From NCBI GenBank assembly GCA_963741625.1, contig CAVUIT010000009.1, positions 434,001 to 498,000 on the forward strand: a stretch of DNA of 64,000 nt, in the 5' to 3' direction. The notes beneath the pieces are model-generated. The model worked only from the letters and a program-made list of their open reading frames with translations, was not told the DNA's origin and ran no database searches. Position 1 is the first letter of the stretch, and each line of letters begins with the position of its first letter. Of the stretch, positions 17,462 to 26,707 are shown one piece after another. Both the position numbers and the translations under genes were made by a program. Origin of the DNA: CAWBBA01 sp963741625 (GTDB lineage: Bacteria; Desulfobacterota; Desulfomonilia; Desulfomonilales; Desulfomonilaceae).

Positions 17462-17993
17462 TTAATTCTTCGCAACTTGGATGAAATCCAGTTCCACCGG
17501 GGTCGGCCGGCCGAATATGCTGACCAGAACTCGAAGTTTGCCCTTATCAGGCCTAACTTCTTCCACAGTCCCGTTGAAATTGATGAAAGGCCCGTCAACC
17601 ACCCGAACCGAGTCTCCTTTTTCAAAGGAGTACTTCGGCTTGGGCTTCTCTTTGCCTTCCGCCATTTGGGATTTGATCTGCTCAACGTCCTCGTCCGGGA
17701 TCACAGCAGGTTCGGTACGGGACCCGATGAATCCCGTGACTTTCGGGGTGCTTTTCACCACGTGCCACGTCTGATCGTCAAGTTCCATGTGGACCAGAAT
17801 ATAACCGGGGAAGAACTTTCGGGTAGAGGTCTTTCGTTCTCCTTTGACCAGTTCGACCACGGATTCCGAAGGGATGAGAACATCGGGAATCCTCTCCTCC
17901 AATCCCATCCCGCGAACTTTCTCCTCCAGACGCGGCTTTAACTTTGCTCTCATACCCGGAATATGTATGAACGACGTACCATCGTAAAGCCAC
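17462..17993 (-). CDS. nusG: Transcription termination/antitermination protein NusG (frameshifted in this sequence)
   Basis: NusG binds RNA polymerase and couples it to Rho or to ribosomal S10. The N-terminus VALRWYVVHTYSGYESKVKAA starts at a GTG (17993). The rest, from LEEKVRGMGLEERIPDVL through RKFFPGYILVHM to the KOW motif DGPFINFNGTVEEV, lies in another frame. Deleting one base near 17930 (the T in GCGTCTGG, minus strand) restores a continuous 176-aa protein that aligns without gaps to E. coli NusG across the junction. The alternative in-frame start at 18019 gives a non-NusG N-terminus. Because NusG is normally essential, a consensus error is more likely than true loss. Confidence 0.9.
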
Positions 17994-18029
17994 CGGATCG
18001 CCTCCTTGTGTACCTTCAATTAGAACAAA

Positions 18030-18239
18030 CTAACCGATTTCCAGGAGCATTTTTACGATTCTGGCGAGCGCCCAATCACTAAAACCCAGATAAGTGGCCA
18101 GAATCACGGTAAGTATCAGGACCACAATGGTGGAACCCACAGTTTCCTGCCTTGTGGGAAATGTCACTTTCTGAAGTTCCACCTTGACTTCCCGAAAGAA
18201 CTGGGCCGTATCTCTTAGAAAAGCTGTTACTTTCTCCAT
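18030..18239 (-). CDS. secE: Preprotein translocase subunit SecE
   Basis: This 69-aa single-span SecE has an amphipathic N-terminal helix (FFREVKVELQKVTFPTRQE, with the conserved KVTWP-like motif) and one membrane segment VGSTIVVLILTVILATYLGF. It is the short form lacking the two extra E. coli helices. It clamps SecY in the inner-membrane translocon. It is located between tRNA-Trp and nusG in standard order. Confidence 0.96.
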   Translation of the reverse strand: MEKVTAFLRDTAQFFREVKVELQKVTFPTRQETVGSTIVVLILTVILATYLGFSDWALARIVKMLLEIG

Positions 18240-18295
18240 TAGTCTCTAGTCTTCCGGTTTGCTCCGGAGGGAACAAGTTGCAGAAGTGGACGTTG

Positions 18296-18371
18296 TGGCA
18301 GGCCAGGAGGGATTCGAACCCCCAACCCCCGGTTTTGGAGACCGGTGCTCTAGCCGTTGAGCTACTGGCCT
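18296..18371 (-). tRNA. tRNA-Trp (CCA)
   Basis: A 76-base cloverleaf with encoded CCA end. Acceptor stem AGGCCAG/CTGGCCT, discriminator G, anticodon loop CTCCAAA with anticodon CCA, and T-loop TTCGAAT. It lies between rpmG and secE and must be cotranscribed with them. Confidence 0.96.
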
Positions 18372-18397
18372 ACACCCGATTTGCCCCATGCCTCTTA

Positions 18398-18547
18398 TTA
18401 CTTGGTCTCCCTATGAAGAGTATGGGAACGGCAGAATTTACAATACTTCTTGAATTGAAGCTTGTCGGGAGTATTCTTCTTATTCTTGGTAGTCGAATAG
18501 TTCCGCCGCTTACATTCTGTACAAGCCAAGGTAACAATGTCTCTCAT
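18398..18547 (-). CDS. rpmG: 50S ribosomal protein L33 (zinc-binding form)
   Basis: A 49-aa protein, MRDIVTLACTECKRRNY at the start and KYCKFCRSHTLHRETK at the end. It keeps four cysteines in two CxxC pairs, so it is the C+ (zinc ribbon) form of L33. Its ATG at 18547 follows tuf by about 75 bases, and it is immediately upstream of tRNA-Trp, an arrangement common in many bacteria. Confidence 0.95.
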   Translation of the reverse strand: MRDIVTLACTECKRRNYSTTKNKKNTPDKLQFKKYCKFCRSHTLHRETK

Positions 18548-18621
18548 GTATATCCCTCCTCCGTCGATTCCGTCCGCACGTCAAACGCTATCGTCGCGCA
18601 GGATCGGAACTGAGGGTCAAG

Positions 18622-19815
18622 CTACTCGATTATTTCTGAAACGACGCCGGCTCCGACGGTCCTGCCGCCTTCCCGGATCGCAAAACGAAGCTCCTTCTCC
18701 ATGGCAATGGGGGTGATCAGATGACCCTCAAGCGAGACATTGTCCCCCGGCATCACCATCTCAATCCCTTCGGGAAGCGTTATGATCCCGGTCACGTCGG
18801 TGGTGCGGAAGTAGAACTGAGGTCGGTATCCGTTGAAAAACGGCGTGTGCCGGCCGCCTTCTTCCTTGGCCAGTATGTACGTCTCGGCCTTGAACTTCGT
18901 GTGCGGGGTGATGGAGCCCGGATGGGCCACTACCTGGCCACGCTCGACCTCCTCACGCTTGATACCCCTTAAGAGAAGACCCACATTGTCTCCCGCCTCA
19001 CCCGAATCCAACACCTTGCGGAACATCTCCACTCCGGTGCAGACCGTCTTGCGGGTCTCGCGAATACCTACGATCTCCACCTCTTCGCTCACCTTGATCC
19101 GACCCCGCTCCACACGTCCGGTAACAACCGTGCCGCGACCCGATATGCTGAAGACGTCCTCCACAGGCATAAGAAACGGCTTGTCCGTCTCGCGAATAGG
19201 CACCGGAATATAAGAGTCCACCGCATCCATAAGCTCAAGTATGCACTTGGCATCAGGATGGGCAGGATCGCCCGACTCAAGGGCCTTGAGCGCGCTACCC
19301 TTCACTATGGGAATGTCATCGCCGGGGAATTCATACGAACTCAAAAGCTCCCGAAGCTCCAACTCCACCAACTCGATGAGCTCCGGATCATCCACCATGT
19401 CCGTCTTGTTCAAAAAGACCACTATATAAGGAACACCCACCTGGCGGGCCAGAAGTATATGCTCTCTCGTCTGAGGCATGGGACCGTCATTGGCCCCAAC
19501 CACTAAGATGGCACCGTCCATCTGGGCTGCACCGGTTATCATGTTCTTGATGTAGTCAGCATGACCCGGACAGTCCACATGCGCATAGTGTCGCTTGTCC
19601 GTCTGATATTCCACATGCGCCGTGGCTATGGTGATGCCGCGCTCCTTCTCCTCAGGAGCCTTGTCTATCTCCTCAAACGGCACATACTCCGCCATACCCT
19701 TCTTCGACAATATCCGCGTGATCGCCGCTGTCAGGGTTGTCTTGCCGTGATCTATGTGACCTATCGTCCCAACGTTCACGTGAGGCTTGGTACGCTCAAA
19801 TTTCGCCTTGCCCAT
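18622..19815 (-). CDS. tuf: Elongation factor Tu, copy 2 (tRNA-tufB position)
   Basis: A 397-aa EF-Tu with the same protein sequence as the copy at 944-2137, including GHIDHGKTTL, DCPGHADY and NKTDMVDD. It sits in the tufB position, after tRNA-Thr(GGT) and before rpmG. A GGAGG motif precedes the ATG. The nucleotide differences from copy 1 (for example near 18661, 18730, 19107 and 19380) are all synonymous as far as I can see. Confidence 0.98.
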   Translation of the reverse strand: MGKAKFERTKPHVNVGTIGHIDHGKTTLTAAITRILSKKGMAEYVPFEEIDKAPEEKERGITIATAHVEYQTDKRHYAHVDCPGHADYIKNMITGAAQMDGAILVVGANDGPMPQTREHILLARQVGVPYIVVFLNKTDMVDDPELIELVELELRELLSSYEFPGDDIPIVKGSALKALESGDPAHPDAKCILELMDAVDSYIPVPIRETDKPFLMPVEDVFSISGRGTVVTGRVERGRIKVSEEVEIVGIRETRKTVCTGVEMFRKVLDSGEAGDNVGLLLRGIKREEVERGQVVAHPGSITPHTKFKAETYILAKEEGGRHTPFFNGYRPQFYFRTTDVTGIITLPEGIEMVMPGDNVSLEGHLITPIAMEKELRFAIREGGRTVGAGVVSEIIE

Positions 19816-19928
19816 GGGCTCCTCCTTAATTAGAATGCCGGCAAATATTTGCAGGGACCTTATTCAGAACAAGCTTAACGTCGGGCTTCCCTGCCTCTTA
19901 CTCCATGGCCCGGGAGTGAACTATTTAT

Positions 19929-20005
<77 letters not shown>

Positions 20006-20098
20006 AGGTTGTCGCAGCGACTTTCCTTGAACAATGCGGCCAGTCGTCCGGGATTCCCATAGGGCTCAGACGTCGGTTCACGCGTCGCGTTGGAGTCT

Positions 20099-20174
<76 letters not shown>

Positions 20175-20207
20175 ATATTTTACCTCGGCCACCATTTCGG
20201 GACTATA

Positions 20208-20292
20208 TGGTGGAGGGGGGAGGATTCGAACCTCCGAAGGCTGAGCCAACAGATTTACAGTCTGCCCCCTTTGGCCGCTCGGGAACCCCTCC
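20208..20292 (-). tRNA. tRNA-Tyr (GTA)
   Basis: An 85-base class II tRNA with a long variable arm, acceptor GGAGGGG/CCCCTCC, anticodon loop CTGTAAA (anticodon GTA) and encoded CCA. It is the equivalent of tyrU. Confidence 0.96.
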
Positions 20293-20296
20293 CTCT

Positions 20297-20372
20297 TGGA
20301 GCTGGCGATGGGACTCGAACCCGCAACCTGCTGATTACAAATCAGCTGCTCTACCGGTTGAGCTACGCCAGC
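20297..20372 (-). tRNA. tRNA-Thr (TGT)
   Basis: A 76-base cloverleaf with acceptor GCTGGCG/CGCCAGC, encoded CCA and anticodon loop TTTGTAA (anticodon TGT). It is the first gene of the cluster and lies four bases from tRNA-Tyr; equivalent of thrU. Confidence 0.96.
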
Positions 20373-20397
20373 AAACGGCTCCTCTATAAAACTATTT

Positions 20398-20426
20398 TTT
20401 TTAACACAGCGAAAATTGGTTGTCAA
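20398..20426 (-). promoter_or_regulatory. Predicted promoter of the tRNA-tuf-secE-rpoBC operon
   Basis: Minus strand: perfect TTGACA (20426-20421), exactly 17 bases, then TAAAAA (20403-20398, 4 of 6 consensus). Transcription would start about 20 bases before tRNA-Thr(TGT). An A-rich stretch surrounds the -10. A strong promoter is expected here because the operon carries stable RNA and ribosomal genes. Confidence 0.65.
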
Positions 20427-20444
20427 GGGGATTCCACCTTCGCC

Positions 20445-22191
20445 TCACCAGATCCCATAGACCATCGAAATAATTCCCGCAAGAAGAAAATTGCCATCCG
20501 TAATCCCTTCAAAGGAAACACGGTCTACCAAGTGCCGCTTCCTGTAGATCAGGAAAAAACACCCGAACACCACTGTATTGATAATCAGCCAGAAGCCGAC
20601 GGTGGGTACTATCCCCGAGGCTGCCGACCCCGCTAGTAACAACCCCAGAAAGATCAGCAACGCTTGTAAGAGTTTCCTTGTATTTTTGACACCTATTAGA
20701 ATGGGAATGGTTTCGCGACCTACCATCCGATCCCCTTGGATATCCAACAAATCAGAAAGAGCCGTTCTCCAAAAGACCATGCCCGCGGCAAATACAAAGG
20801 CCACGGCAGTCACAGGCAACGACAGGCTCCGATCCGAGCCTATTACAGGCAGTATCGACGCGGATACAGCCCACCCAAGGGCAACGAGCGGCGTCTTGGA
20901 CCCGGGCAAGTCTTTAAGACTACGCCATTTCAGCCACGGGAGTTTGGGCCCGGCAACGAGGGGTACGGTGTACAGGCGACCCATGACGAGCATTGCCGTG
21001 AGGAGAAGGCCAGCGTACAGGTCCCATCCAAAAGCCGAGAACAATCGCCGCGACCGATGCAAGCACGCCCAGTGAAGTCAGCAGACCGCGGTGACGGGCA
21101 TAAAACAACGCTATCTCAGGCGTGTTGAACCGTACTGCACCGGCCCTTTCCTGAATTCTGTTGAGCAAATGCATGGCAAAGACAAAGAGCATGGTCACGG
21201 CCAATGGGAGCCATGTGACCTGCCGTCCCTGCAGCACAAGACACGTTGCCGTAAGGCTGCCGCCGGCCACAGCCGCCCAGCAGTAAGTCATGATTGCTAT
21301 ATCGCTTATCCTTTTAACCCGCTTCAAAAAGCTGGGCGTGCGGGTCATTCCGATCTCTTTGAGTCGGTCCGTAACACGCCGTATCTGCCAATTCGGGGTG
21401 CTGGCGCCGGCCGTCACCCCGACAGAACCCACCCCGACAAATGCCTGCGACGAAACATCATCATCGGTTTCCACGTGCAAGGCCGAGATTCCCTGGGCCT
21501 GGGCAACTTTTACCAATCGCTGGGTGTTCCCTGATCCTCTGCCACCCACCACCACGACTACGTCCACCTGCCGTGCCATTTGGCTCACTTCTGCCTGCCG
21601 GCTTTTGGTAGAATCGCAGATGGTGTTGTACACATGAAGGTTAGGACAGCAGCCTCTGATGACCCTGACAACCCCGTCAAAGGTCTCGATGTCTTGAGTT
21701 GTCTGTGCCACTACACAAATCTCTCGGTCACGTGGAAGGCTATCGAGGAATCCGTTCTCTTCACACGACGGGACGGCAATACTCCCTGCCGAAGCAAAAC
21801 CCATGAGGCCGCGGACTTCAGGGTGATCTTCGTCACCAACAATGACGCAGAAATGGCCCTTCCCCGCATGCTTACGTATGACTGCCTGAACACGAGCCAC
21901 TGCGGGACACATGGCGTCTATTATGCCTACCCCTTTGCTTTAAAAGTGAGCCGCTCCACGGGGAAATCCCATGAGCCCTGATGACTACGGTCCCGCCTGA
22001 AATTTGGTCAAAGGATTTCGCCTCCTGATGCCTCTTGATCTGAGGAGCTCCAGAGTTTGAGGATTGTGTATCAGAGGCCCGTACATAACTATGGGAAGGG
22101 GAGGGGAGTCCCGTTGGAGATCAAGCACCATATCCACGGCCCGGCGGACACCCATGCAGAAACCGGCAGTTTTTGCCAGGCGGATTTTCAT
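20445..22191 (-). CDS. ispH: IspH-UbiA fusion: HMBPP reductase with C-terminal UbiA-like membrane domain (three frame changes)
   Basis: The N-terminal half is IspH, the [4Fe-4S] enzyme making IPP/DMAPP in the MEP pathway. Visible are Cys in TAGFCMGVRRAV, His in GPLIHN, AHGIS, Cys in AMCPAVARV, DEDHPEV, Cys in NTICDST and STPNWQI. It continues without a stop into a multi-span UbiA-like domain with a second aspartate motif DLLDIQGDRMVGRETIP; the usual first NDxxDxxxD motif is replaced by LLNRIQERAG. Frame breaks occur at short homopolymers: one base missing near 22016-22018 (AAA), one extra near 21930-21933 (GGGG) and one extra near 21030-21033 (TTTT). Correction gives about 581 aa. Fragments are 21985-22191, 20920-21912 and 20445-21062. 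A fused prenyltransferase would act on isoprenoids at the membrane; the substrate is unknown. Confidence 0.85.
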
Positions 22192-22215
22192 TCCGTGATT
22201 CTCTCCCTCCCTTTT

Positions 22216-22837
22216 TTACACGGCTCTTCTGCTTCTGATCTTATCCAGGTCTTCGGGAGTGTCCAGGTCAGTGTCGTCGTATCTTGGCCCATTTCCGATT
22301 CGACAACTTGGTCCGCATGTCGTTTCGACAAGTTTCTTCCGCCAATGTCTCCGGCCTCTTCCATCAATTCAGCGAACAGAGTCGCAGGAAATATCACGGA
22401 GTAGTTCTGTGGCCCAGGACGTAAGGGACGATTATCTTTGTCCGCTCTCTTTGGAATAAGGCAAGCAACTTATTTATGATATCTCCCGTTATTCCGGGCT
22501 GATCTCCAAGAAGAGATCATGACGCCAGGGCAAAGCTGTCAAGCGATTCCATCCCTGCGCGAACCGAGGAGGACATCCCAGCCTGAGGGTAAGGGTTCAC
22601 CATTTGGCTCAAACGTGGATCTGTCGCCACTGGACCCAGCGCTTCCACTGATCTCGAATCCGACGGGCCAATAACCAGAATAACACGATGAAGTTCAGAC
22701 TCAAATGCAGCGTGCACAACACGCCTGATTATAGGAATCCCCCTCGATTTCAATGGTAGCTTTGGACGCCCGTTCTGGTGGACAAACCTGCGGCCAGGAT
22801 AATGCCTTCGATTTTGAGAGTTGTTCGGCCGCTGCAT
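22216..22837 (-). pseudogene. MobA/MocA-like nucleotidyltransferase, disrupted
   Basis: Pieces of a MobA-like NTP transferase (molybdenum-cofactor cytidylyl- or guanylyltransferase type) can be followed on the minus strand: KIEGIILAAGLSTR, GRPKLPLKSRGIPIIRRVV, NPYPQAGMSSSVRAGM, then LLGDQPGITGDIINKLL, TTPVIFPATLFAELM and DTDLDTPEDLDKIRSRRAV before a stop at 22216. Joining them needs a frame change near 22769-22771 (GGG), removal of an in-frame TGA (22517-22519), a frame change near 22394-22398 and another near 22272-22281. The start is unclear (ATG at 22837 is in a third frame). It ends 25 bases before ispH. It is either a decayed gene or a poorly resolved stretch of assembly. Confidence 0.6.
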
Positions 22838-23411
22838 GGTTATGTTTCAGAAGAAACACAATGGATAAAATGCCTTGCAGCTGGTTCCTGCGGCTCTCCG
22901 GGAACATTCTGGCGATTCCTGTCTCAAGAAAAGGCCCATCTGAATTTCTGACCATTTGGGGCGGGGATGCGGAGGCAGAGCCTCCGTGACGGCATTCCCA
23001 GCAGAGCCTGGGAACGAGAAGACTCGAAATGGCAGGCAAGATGCCTGTCCCACCGAGAAAACTACAGACGCATTTGCCCAGATGAATGATAGGCTGCAGG
23101 AGGCTCCGAGCAATTCCCAGGGAATTTATGGGGAAGAAGCATCTTGCTGTCATTCCTGAATTGTGCCCCCGCGTCTGAAGTGCATGGGACCAGACTGACC
23201 CCAGTTTACGGTGCGGCATGGGCGAAGCTCATCCGGCAGAGGAGCTGGATGTCACGTCCGTGCGCCAATGAATCGACTAAAAACCAAATACTTTAGGCCA
23301 TGCGGACCGTCACCCCGGACTCCGATCCGGGTCCAGGTTCGCGTTCGACTGGCTGGATTCCTGCGTGCGCCGGAATGACGAAGACTGACCAAGCGGGAAA
23401 ACTATGCTCTT
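22838..23411. other. Non-coding region with palindromic repeat fragments
   Basis: No convincing gene is present. It holds several short palindrome-rich segments: GGAGGCAGAGCCTCC (22973-22987) followed by a GGGAACGAGAA tail, GGCAGGCAAGATGCCTGTCC (about 23031-23050), and near 23308-23390 a block ending in CCTGCGTGCGCCGGAATGAC of the kind widely repeated between genes in Proteobacteria. Related segments recur near 46020-46150 and 42854. Confidence 0.45.
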
Positions 23412-25253
23412 TCAGCCGGCTGCCGCTTGTTTGTTTTCTTTAATAAGCTCAAGGAATTCCTCTGCCTCCAGAGTCTCTTTTTCAAGGAGCTTGGCAGCAA
23501 CAAGGTGAAGCAGGTCCTCGTGTTCGTGCAGCGTCATCAGGACTCCTTCTAAGCGCTCCTCTATAATAGTCCTCACTTCGTGGTCTATCATGCGGGCCGT
23601 CTCTTCGCTGACCTCTCTGGACTGGGGGATCCCCTGCTGCTGGAGAAACGGATTCGGTGTCTGTTGATAGGCAACCGCCCCGAGATTCTTGGTCATGCCA
23701 TAGAGCGTTACCATACTGCGTGCAACGTCCGTTGCCTTCTGTAAATCATTTTCCGCGCCGGTGGTGACGTCGCCGAAAATTATCGTCTCAGCCCCACGGC
23801 CTCCAAGAAGCACGTCAATCTTTTCCAGCAGTTCATTACGTGACATGAGATAGCGGTCTTCGGTGGGCAATTGCAACGTGAAGCCCAGAGCCCCTATTCC
23901 TCTTGGAACAATGGTGATCTTATGCACTTTTTCGGCCGTGGAACGGAATGCAGCCACCAGAGCGTGTCCAGTCTCGTGGTACGCCACAGTCTTCTTTTCC
24001 TTCTCGTTGAGCACACGGTTCTTCTTTTCTAATCCTGCTATGATGCGGTCTATGGCCTCTTCCATTTCCCGTGGTCCGACATCTTGTTTCTCCTTACGGG
24101 CAGCAAGCAGGGCAGCCTCATTGATCAGGTTTGCCAGGTCTGCTCCTGTAAAGCCCGGGGTTCGGCGGGCAATGACTTCGAGATCCACGTCCGGAGAAAG
24201 AATTACGCCACGGCTATGGACCTTCAAGATCGCGATCCTGCCTGCCAGATCCGGACGGTCCACCAGAATGTGGCGGTCGAATCTTCCCGGCCGAAGGAGT
24301 GCAGGATCGAGTATTTCCGGCCTGTTGGTTGCCGCGAGAATGACAACCCCCTGATTGGGCCGGAATCCGTCCATTTCCGACAAGAGCTGGTTGAGTGTCT
24401 GCTCCCGTTCATCGTGTCCGCCCATGTAACCTGTTCCGCGAGCTTTGCCCAGGGAGTCGAGTTCGTCTATGAATACCAGGCAGGGAGCCATTTTACCTGC
24501 CTCGTCAAAGAGGTCCCTGACTCGGGCCGCGCCCAGCCCCACAAACATCTCGATGAAATCCGAGCCACTGATCGAGAAAAACGGCACACCGGCTTCGCCG
24601 GCCACTGCTTTTGCGAGGAGGGTCTTTCCTGTGCCCGGCGGGCCTACTAGTAGAACTCCCTTTGGTATCTTTGCCCCAAGTTTTGTAAATTTCGTCGGGT
24701 TCTTAAGAAACTCGAGGATCTCTTGCAGCTCCTGTTTGGCTTCGTCCTCGCCGGCGACGTCATCAAAGGTAATGCCAACGTCGGTTTGGGCCACAATCTT
24801 GGCCTTGTTCTTGCCGAGAGTCATGATGCCCGTCCCCTGGCCCATTTTCTTCATGGCCCAGAGCCAGATACCGACAAAGATCAGCGCAGGAAGCACCCAA
24901 GAAAGTAGGGTCATCAGAAAAGTATTCTCGTTTTCAGCAATAATCTCCGCGTTGTTCTTTTCAAGGAAGTCCACTAGGTTTCGGTCATCTATTCGTGGCG
25001 TCATATAGAGTAATTGGGGGAAGAGGGGTTCCTTTTTCCCGTCCTGGACCTTCTCGTACCCTTTGAGAAACTTGGTGGAGACAACTACGGAGTTGATTTT
25101 TCCATCAGCTATCAACTTCTTGAATTGAGTATAGGAGACATTTTCCACTTTAGGGGCCAACCACAACTGAAGCAGTGAAAAGATAAGCAGTGCGAGGAAA
25201 ATATAGATTATGGAGAAGGATGTCTTCTTCTTTATGTCTTTCGGATTTGGCAT
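23412..25253 (-). CDS. ftsH: ATP-dependent zinc metalloprotease FtsH
   Basis: Membrane-anchored AAA+ protease for misfolded membrane proteins and regulators. I chose the ATG at 25253 (MPNPKDIKKKTSFSIIYIF) because a GGAGG precedes it; 15 more codons upstream are open. The product has about 613 aa: a first membrane span near residues 15-35, a periplasmic loop, a second span (LSWVLPALIFVGIWLWAM), Walker A GPPGTGKT, Walker B LVFIDELD, the SRH region, and zinc-binding HETGH with the downstream aspartate region. Usual FtsH has DEID; here it reads DELD. It is intact, with no frameshift. Confidence 0.96.
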   Translation of the reverse strand: MPNPKDIKKKTSFSIIYIFLALLIFSLLQLWLAPKVENVSYTQFKKLIADGKINSVVVSTKFLKGYEKVQDGKKEPLFPQLLYMTPRIDDRNLVDFLEKNNAEIIAENENTFLMTLLSWVLPALIFVGIWLWAMKKMGQGTGIMTLGKNKAKIVAQTDVGITFDDVAGEDEAKQELQEILEFLKNPTKFTKLGAKIPKGVLLVGPPGTGKTLLAKAVAGEAGVPFFSISGSDFIEMFVGLGAARVRDLFDEAGKMAPCLVFIDELDSLGKARGTGYMGGHDEREQTLNQLLSEMDGFRPNQGVVILAATNRPEILDPALLRPGRFDRHILVDRPDLAGRIAILKVHSRGVILSPDVDLEVIARRTPGFTGADLANLINEAALLAARKEKQDVGPREMEEAIDRIIAGLEKKNRVLNEKEKKTVAYHETGHALVAAFRSTAEKVHKITIVPRGIGALGFTLQLPTEDRYLMSRNELLEKIDVLLGGRGAETIIFGDVTTGAENDLQKATDVARSMVTLYGMTKNLGAVAYQQTPNPFLQQQGIPQSREVSEETARMIDHEVRTIIEERLEGVLMTLHEHEDLLHLVAAKLLEKETLEAEEFLELIKENKQAAAG

Positions 25254-25412
25254 GGTTGCTCCTCCGCCTAGCGGCCCATTCTTCACATTTGGACACAACC
25301 CGGGCGCTTGTCAACCAAAGTTGGCAGCGCCTTAGATGTGCCGACCAAATAGGCAGCGTCGTGCCACGAATTTTAAAAGGTCTCGCGGAGCGCCGGGTTA
25401 CGCAAAAGCCCC

Positions 25413-26589
25413 CTACGTCTCGAAATCTATTCTTAACACGACGCCTCCCTTTCCAGGCCAATACCTTCTGCCGTGCCAATCAATATAGTTTCTGAAAATA
25501 GAGCGTAGAAATACGAACGCACTCAGCAGAACACAGGGGAGAAAACAAACCAGCCAGCGTCTGATCGAAATAGGCGACGGATTGGTCCATCTCAGCACGA
25601 GCGCGGTTAATGCTATGGCCATGAGAAAGCCGTACGACGCCCACCCGCAAAGGGCGTCCACTATGCCGGCAGGGAAGAGCACACCTATGAGGGCCGCCAC
25701 AAGGATTGCAAGAGTCAAATTCAGATGGAACACAAGCGTCGCCGCCCAAATCCCCGGGTTGGTAAACTTGGGGAACAGAACCTGACGATCCAAATAGCTC
25801 AAGAATCCCTTCACAGACTGTCCTTGCAAAGGGGATTTGAGCAGGTTGTGAGAATCCATCCGCACCTTTATACCGGCACGATCCAAAGCGTTACCCAGAA
25901 TCAGATCATCTACCACCGTTCTTGACCATGCTTCGGCAACGTTCAATCTTTCAAAGGTCTCGCGGCGAATTGCTGTTGCTCCTCCCCAGGGTGTGGGTTT
26001 GATTGCAGCAAGGAGCCTGATGAAAGACGCGTATATTGCCTGGCAGACGCCGCCCAACGTCTCAGGATCAGGACGGAAAGCCCTGAATGTGGTGACTACT
26101 TGGCACTTCCCGTTCCGCAGGGGCTTGGTGAACCGGCCCAACCAGCCAGGGTCGGCTATGTTGGTGCTATCACAGAACACAAGGATTTCGGTATCGGGCT
26201 TAAGGCTCCTCAGTCCAGCCAGAAGGTTGTAATTTTTCTGAGCGCACAAAGCGGCTATGCCGCTAAACACCTTGCGCGCGAAGGGATAGCGCTCCAGGAG
26301 CCTGTCCACTACTGCGTTCGCAGAATCATTTTCAGTCTCGAGAACAAAAATCACCCCATAGTTTGGATAATCCTGTTCCAACAGAGACCCAAGCGCAAAT
26401 TCTTGACCCGCGACGATTCCTTTTAAGCGGAACAATAACTTCGAGAGGCGGTGCGCAAGGCTCTGTCGCACCATACGGCTCATGAGAAGGGGACCACCGT
26501 ATCTTCACCAGCCCAAGCGCTATTTCGACAAACAGGGACAGAGTTGTTGTGGCAAGCCAAACAGTCAGGATCAGTCCAAGCATAGCCAT
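25413..26589 (-). CDS. Membrane glycosyltransferase family 2 (HpnI/ceramide glucosyltransferase-like), one frameshift
   Basis: An N-terminal membrane helix (MAMLGLILTVWLATTTLSLF) leads to PPLEVIVPLK, then in another frame GIVAGQEFALGSLLEQDYPNYGVIFV. One extra A in the AAAA run at 26421-26424 explains the break, and correction gives about 391 aa. GT-A features: FCDSTN (donor/metal aspartate), VDDLILGNAL and DRQVLFPK, in the place of the QxxRW motif. Three to four C-terminal helices follow. It fits the ceramide-glucosyltransferase/HpnI group that glycosylates lipids at the inner membrane. It lies downstream of adaptor and outer-membrane factor genes, suggesting glycan or glycolipid export; the substrate is unknown. 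Confidence 0.75.
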
Positions 26590-26707
26590 TGCCTTGGAAC
26601 TACCCTAGTGGAGGGGACGAGAGTCGGCTTATCAATGTGAAACACAGGGAATGAAGCGAGAAGTTCTCTCCATACCCAGCACTTATGGGGCGGACAGGGG
26701 CCGGCAA

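Noticed and set aside
17900..17993. Programmed +1 frameshifting in nusG
   Set aside because: No slippery sequence or stop-codon context typical of +1 shifting is present, and similar breaks occur in many unrelated genes here; retained only as a minor alternative.
22517..22519. TGA in the MobA-like gene as a selenocysteine codon
   Set aside because: The residue is not at a catalytic position, no SECIS-like hairpin is evident, and other frame breaks surround it.
22701..23219. A 172-codon minus-strand frame upstream of and overlapping the MobA-like gene
   Set aside because: The sequence does not resemble any protein and runs through palindromic repeats; its end reads the MobA-like gene out of frame.
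25352..25366. Sigma-54-like TGGCACG...GC motif upstream of ftsH on the minus strand
   Set aside because: The distance between the GG and GC elements is one base short of the required 10-base spacing.
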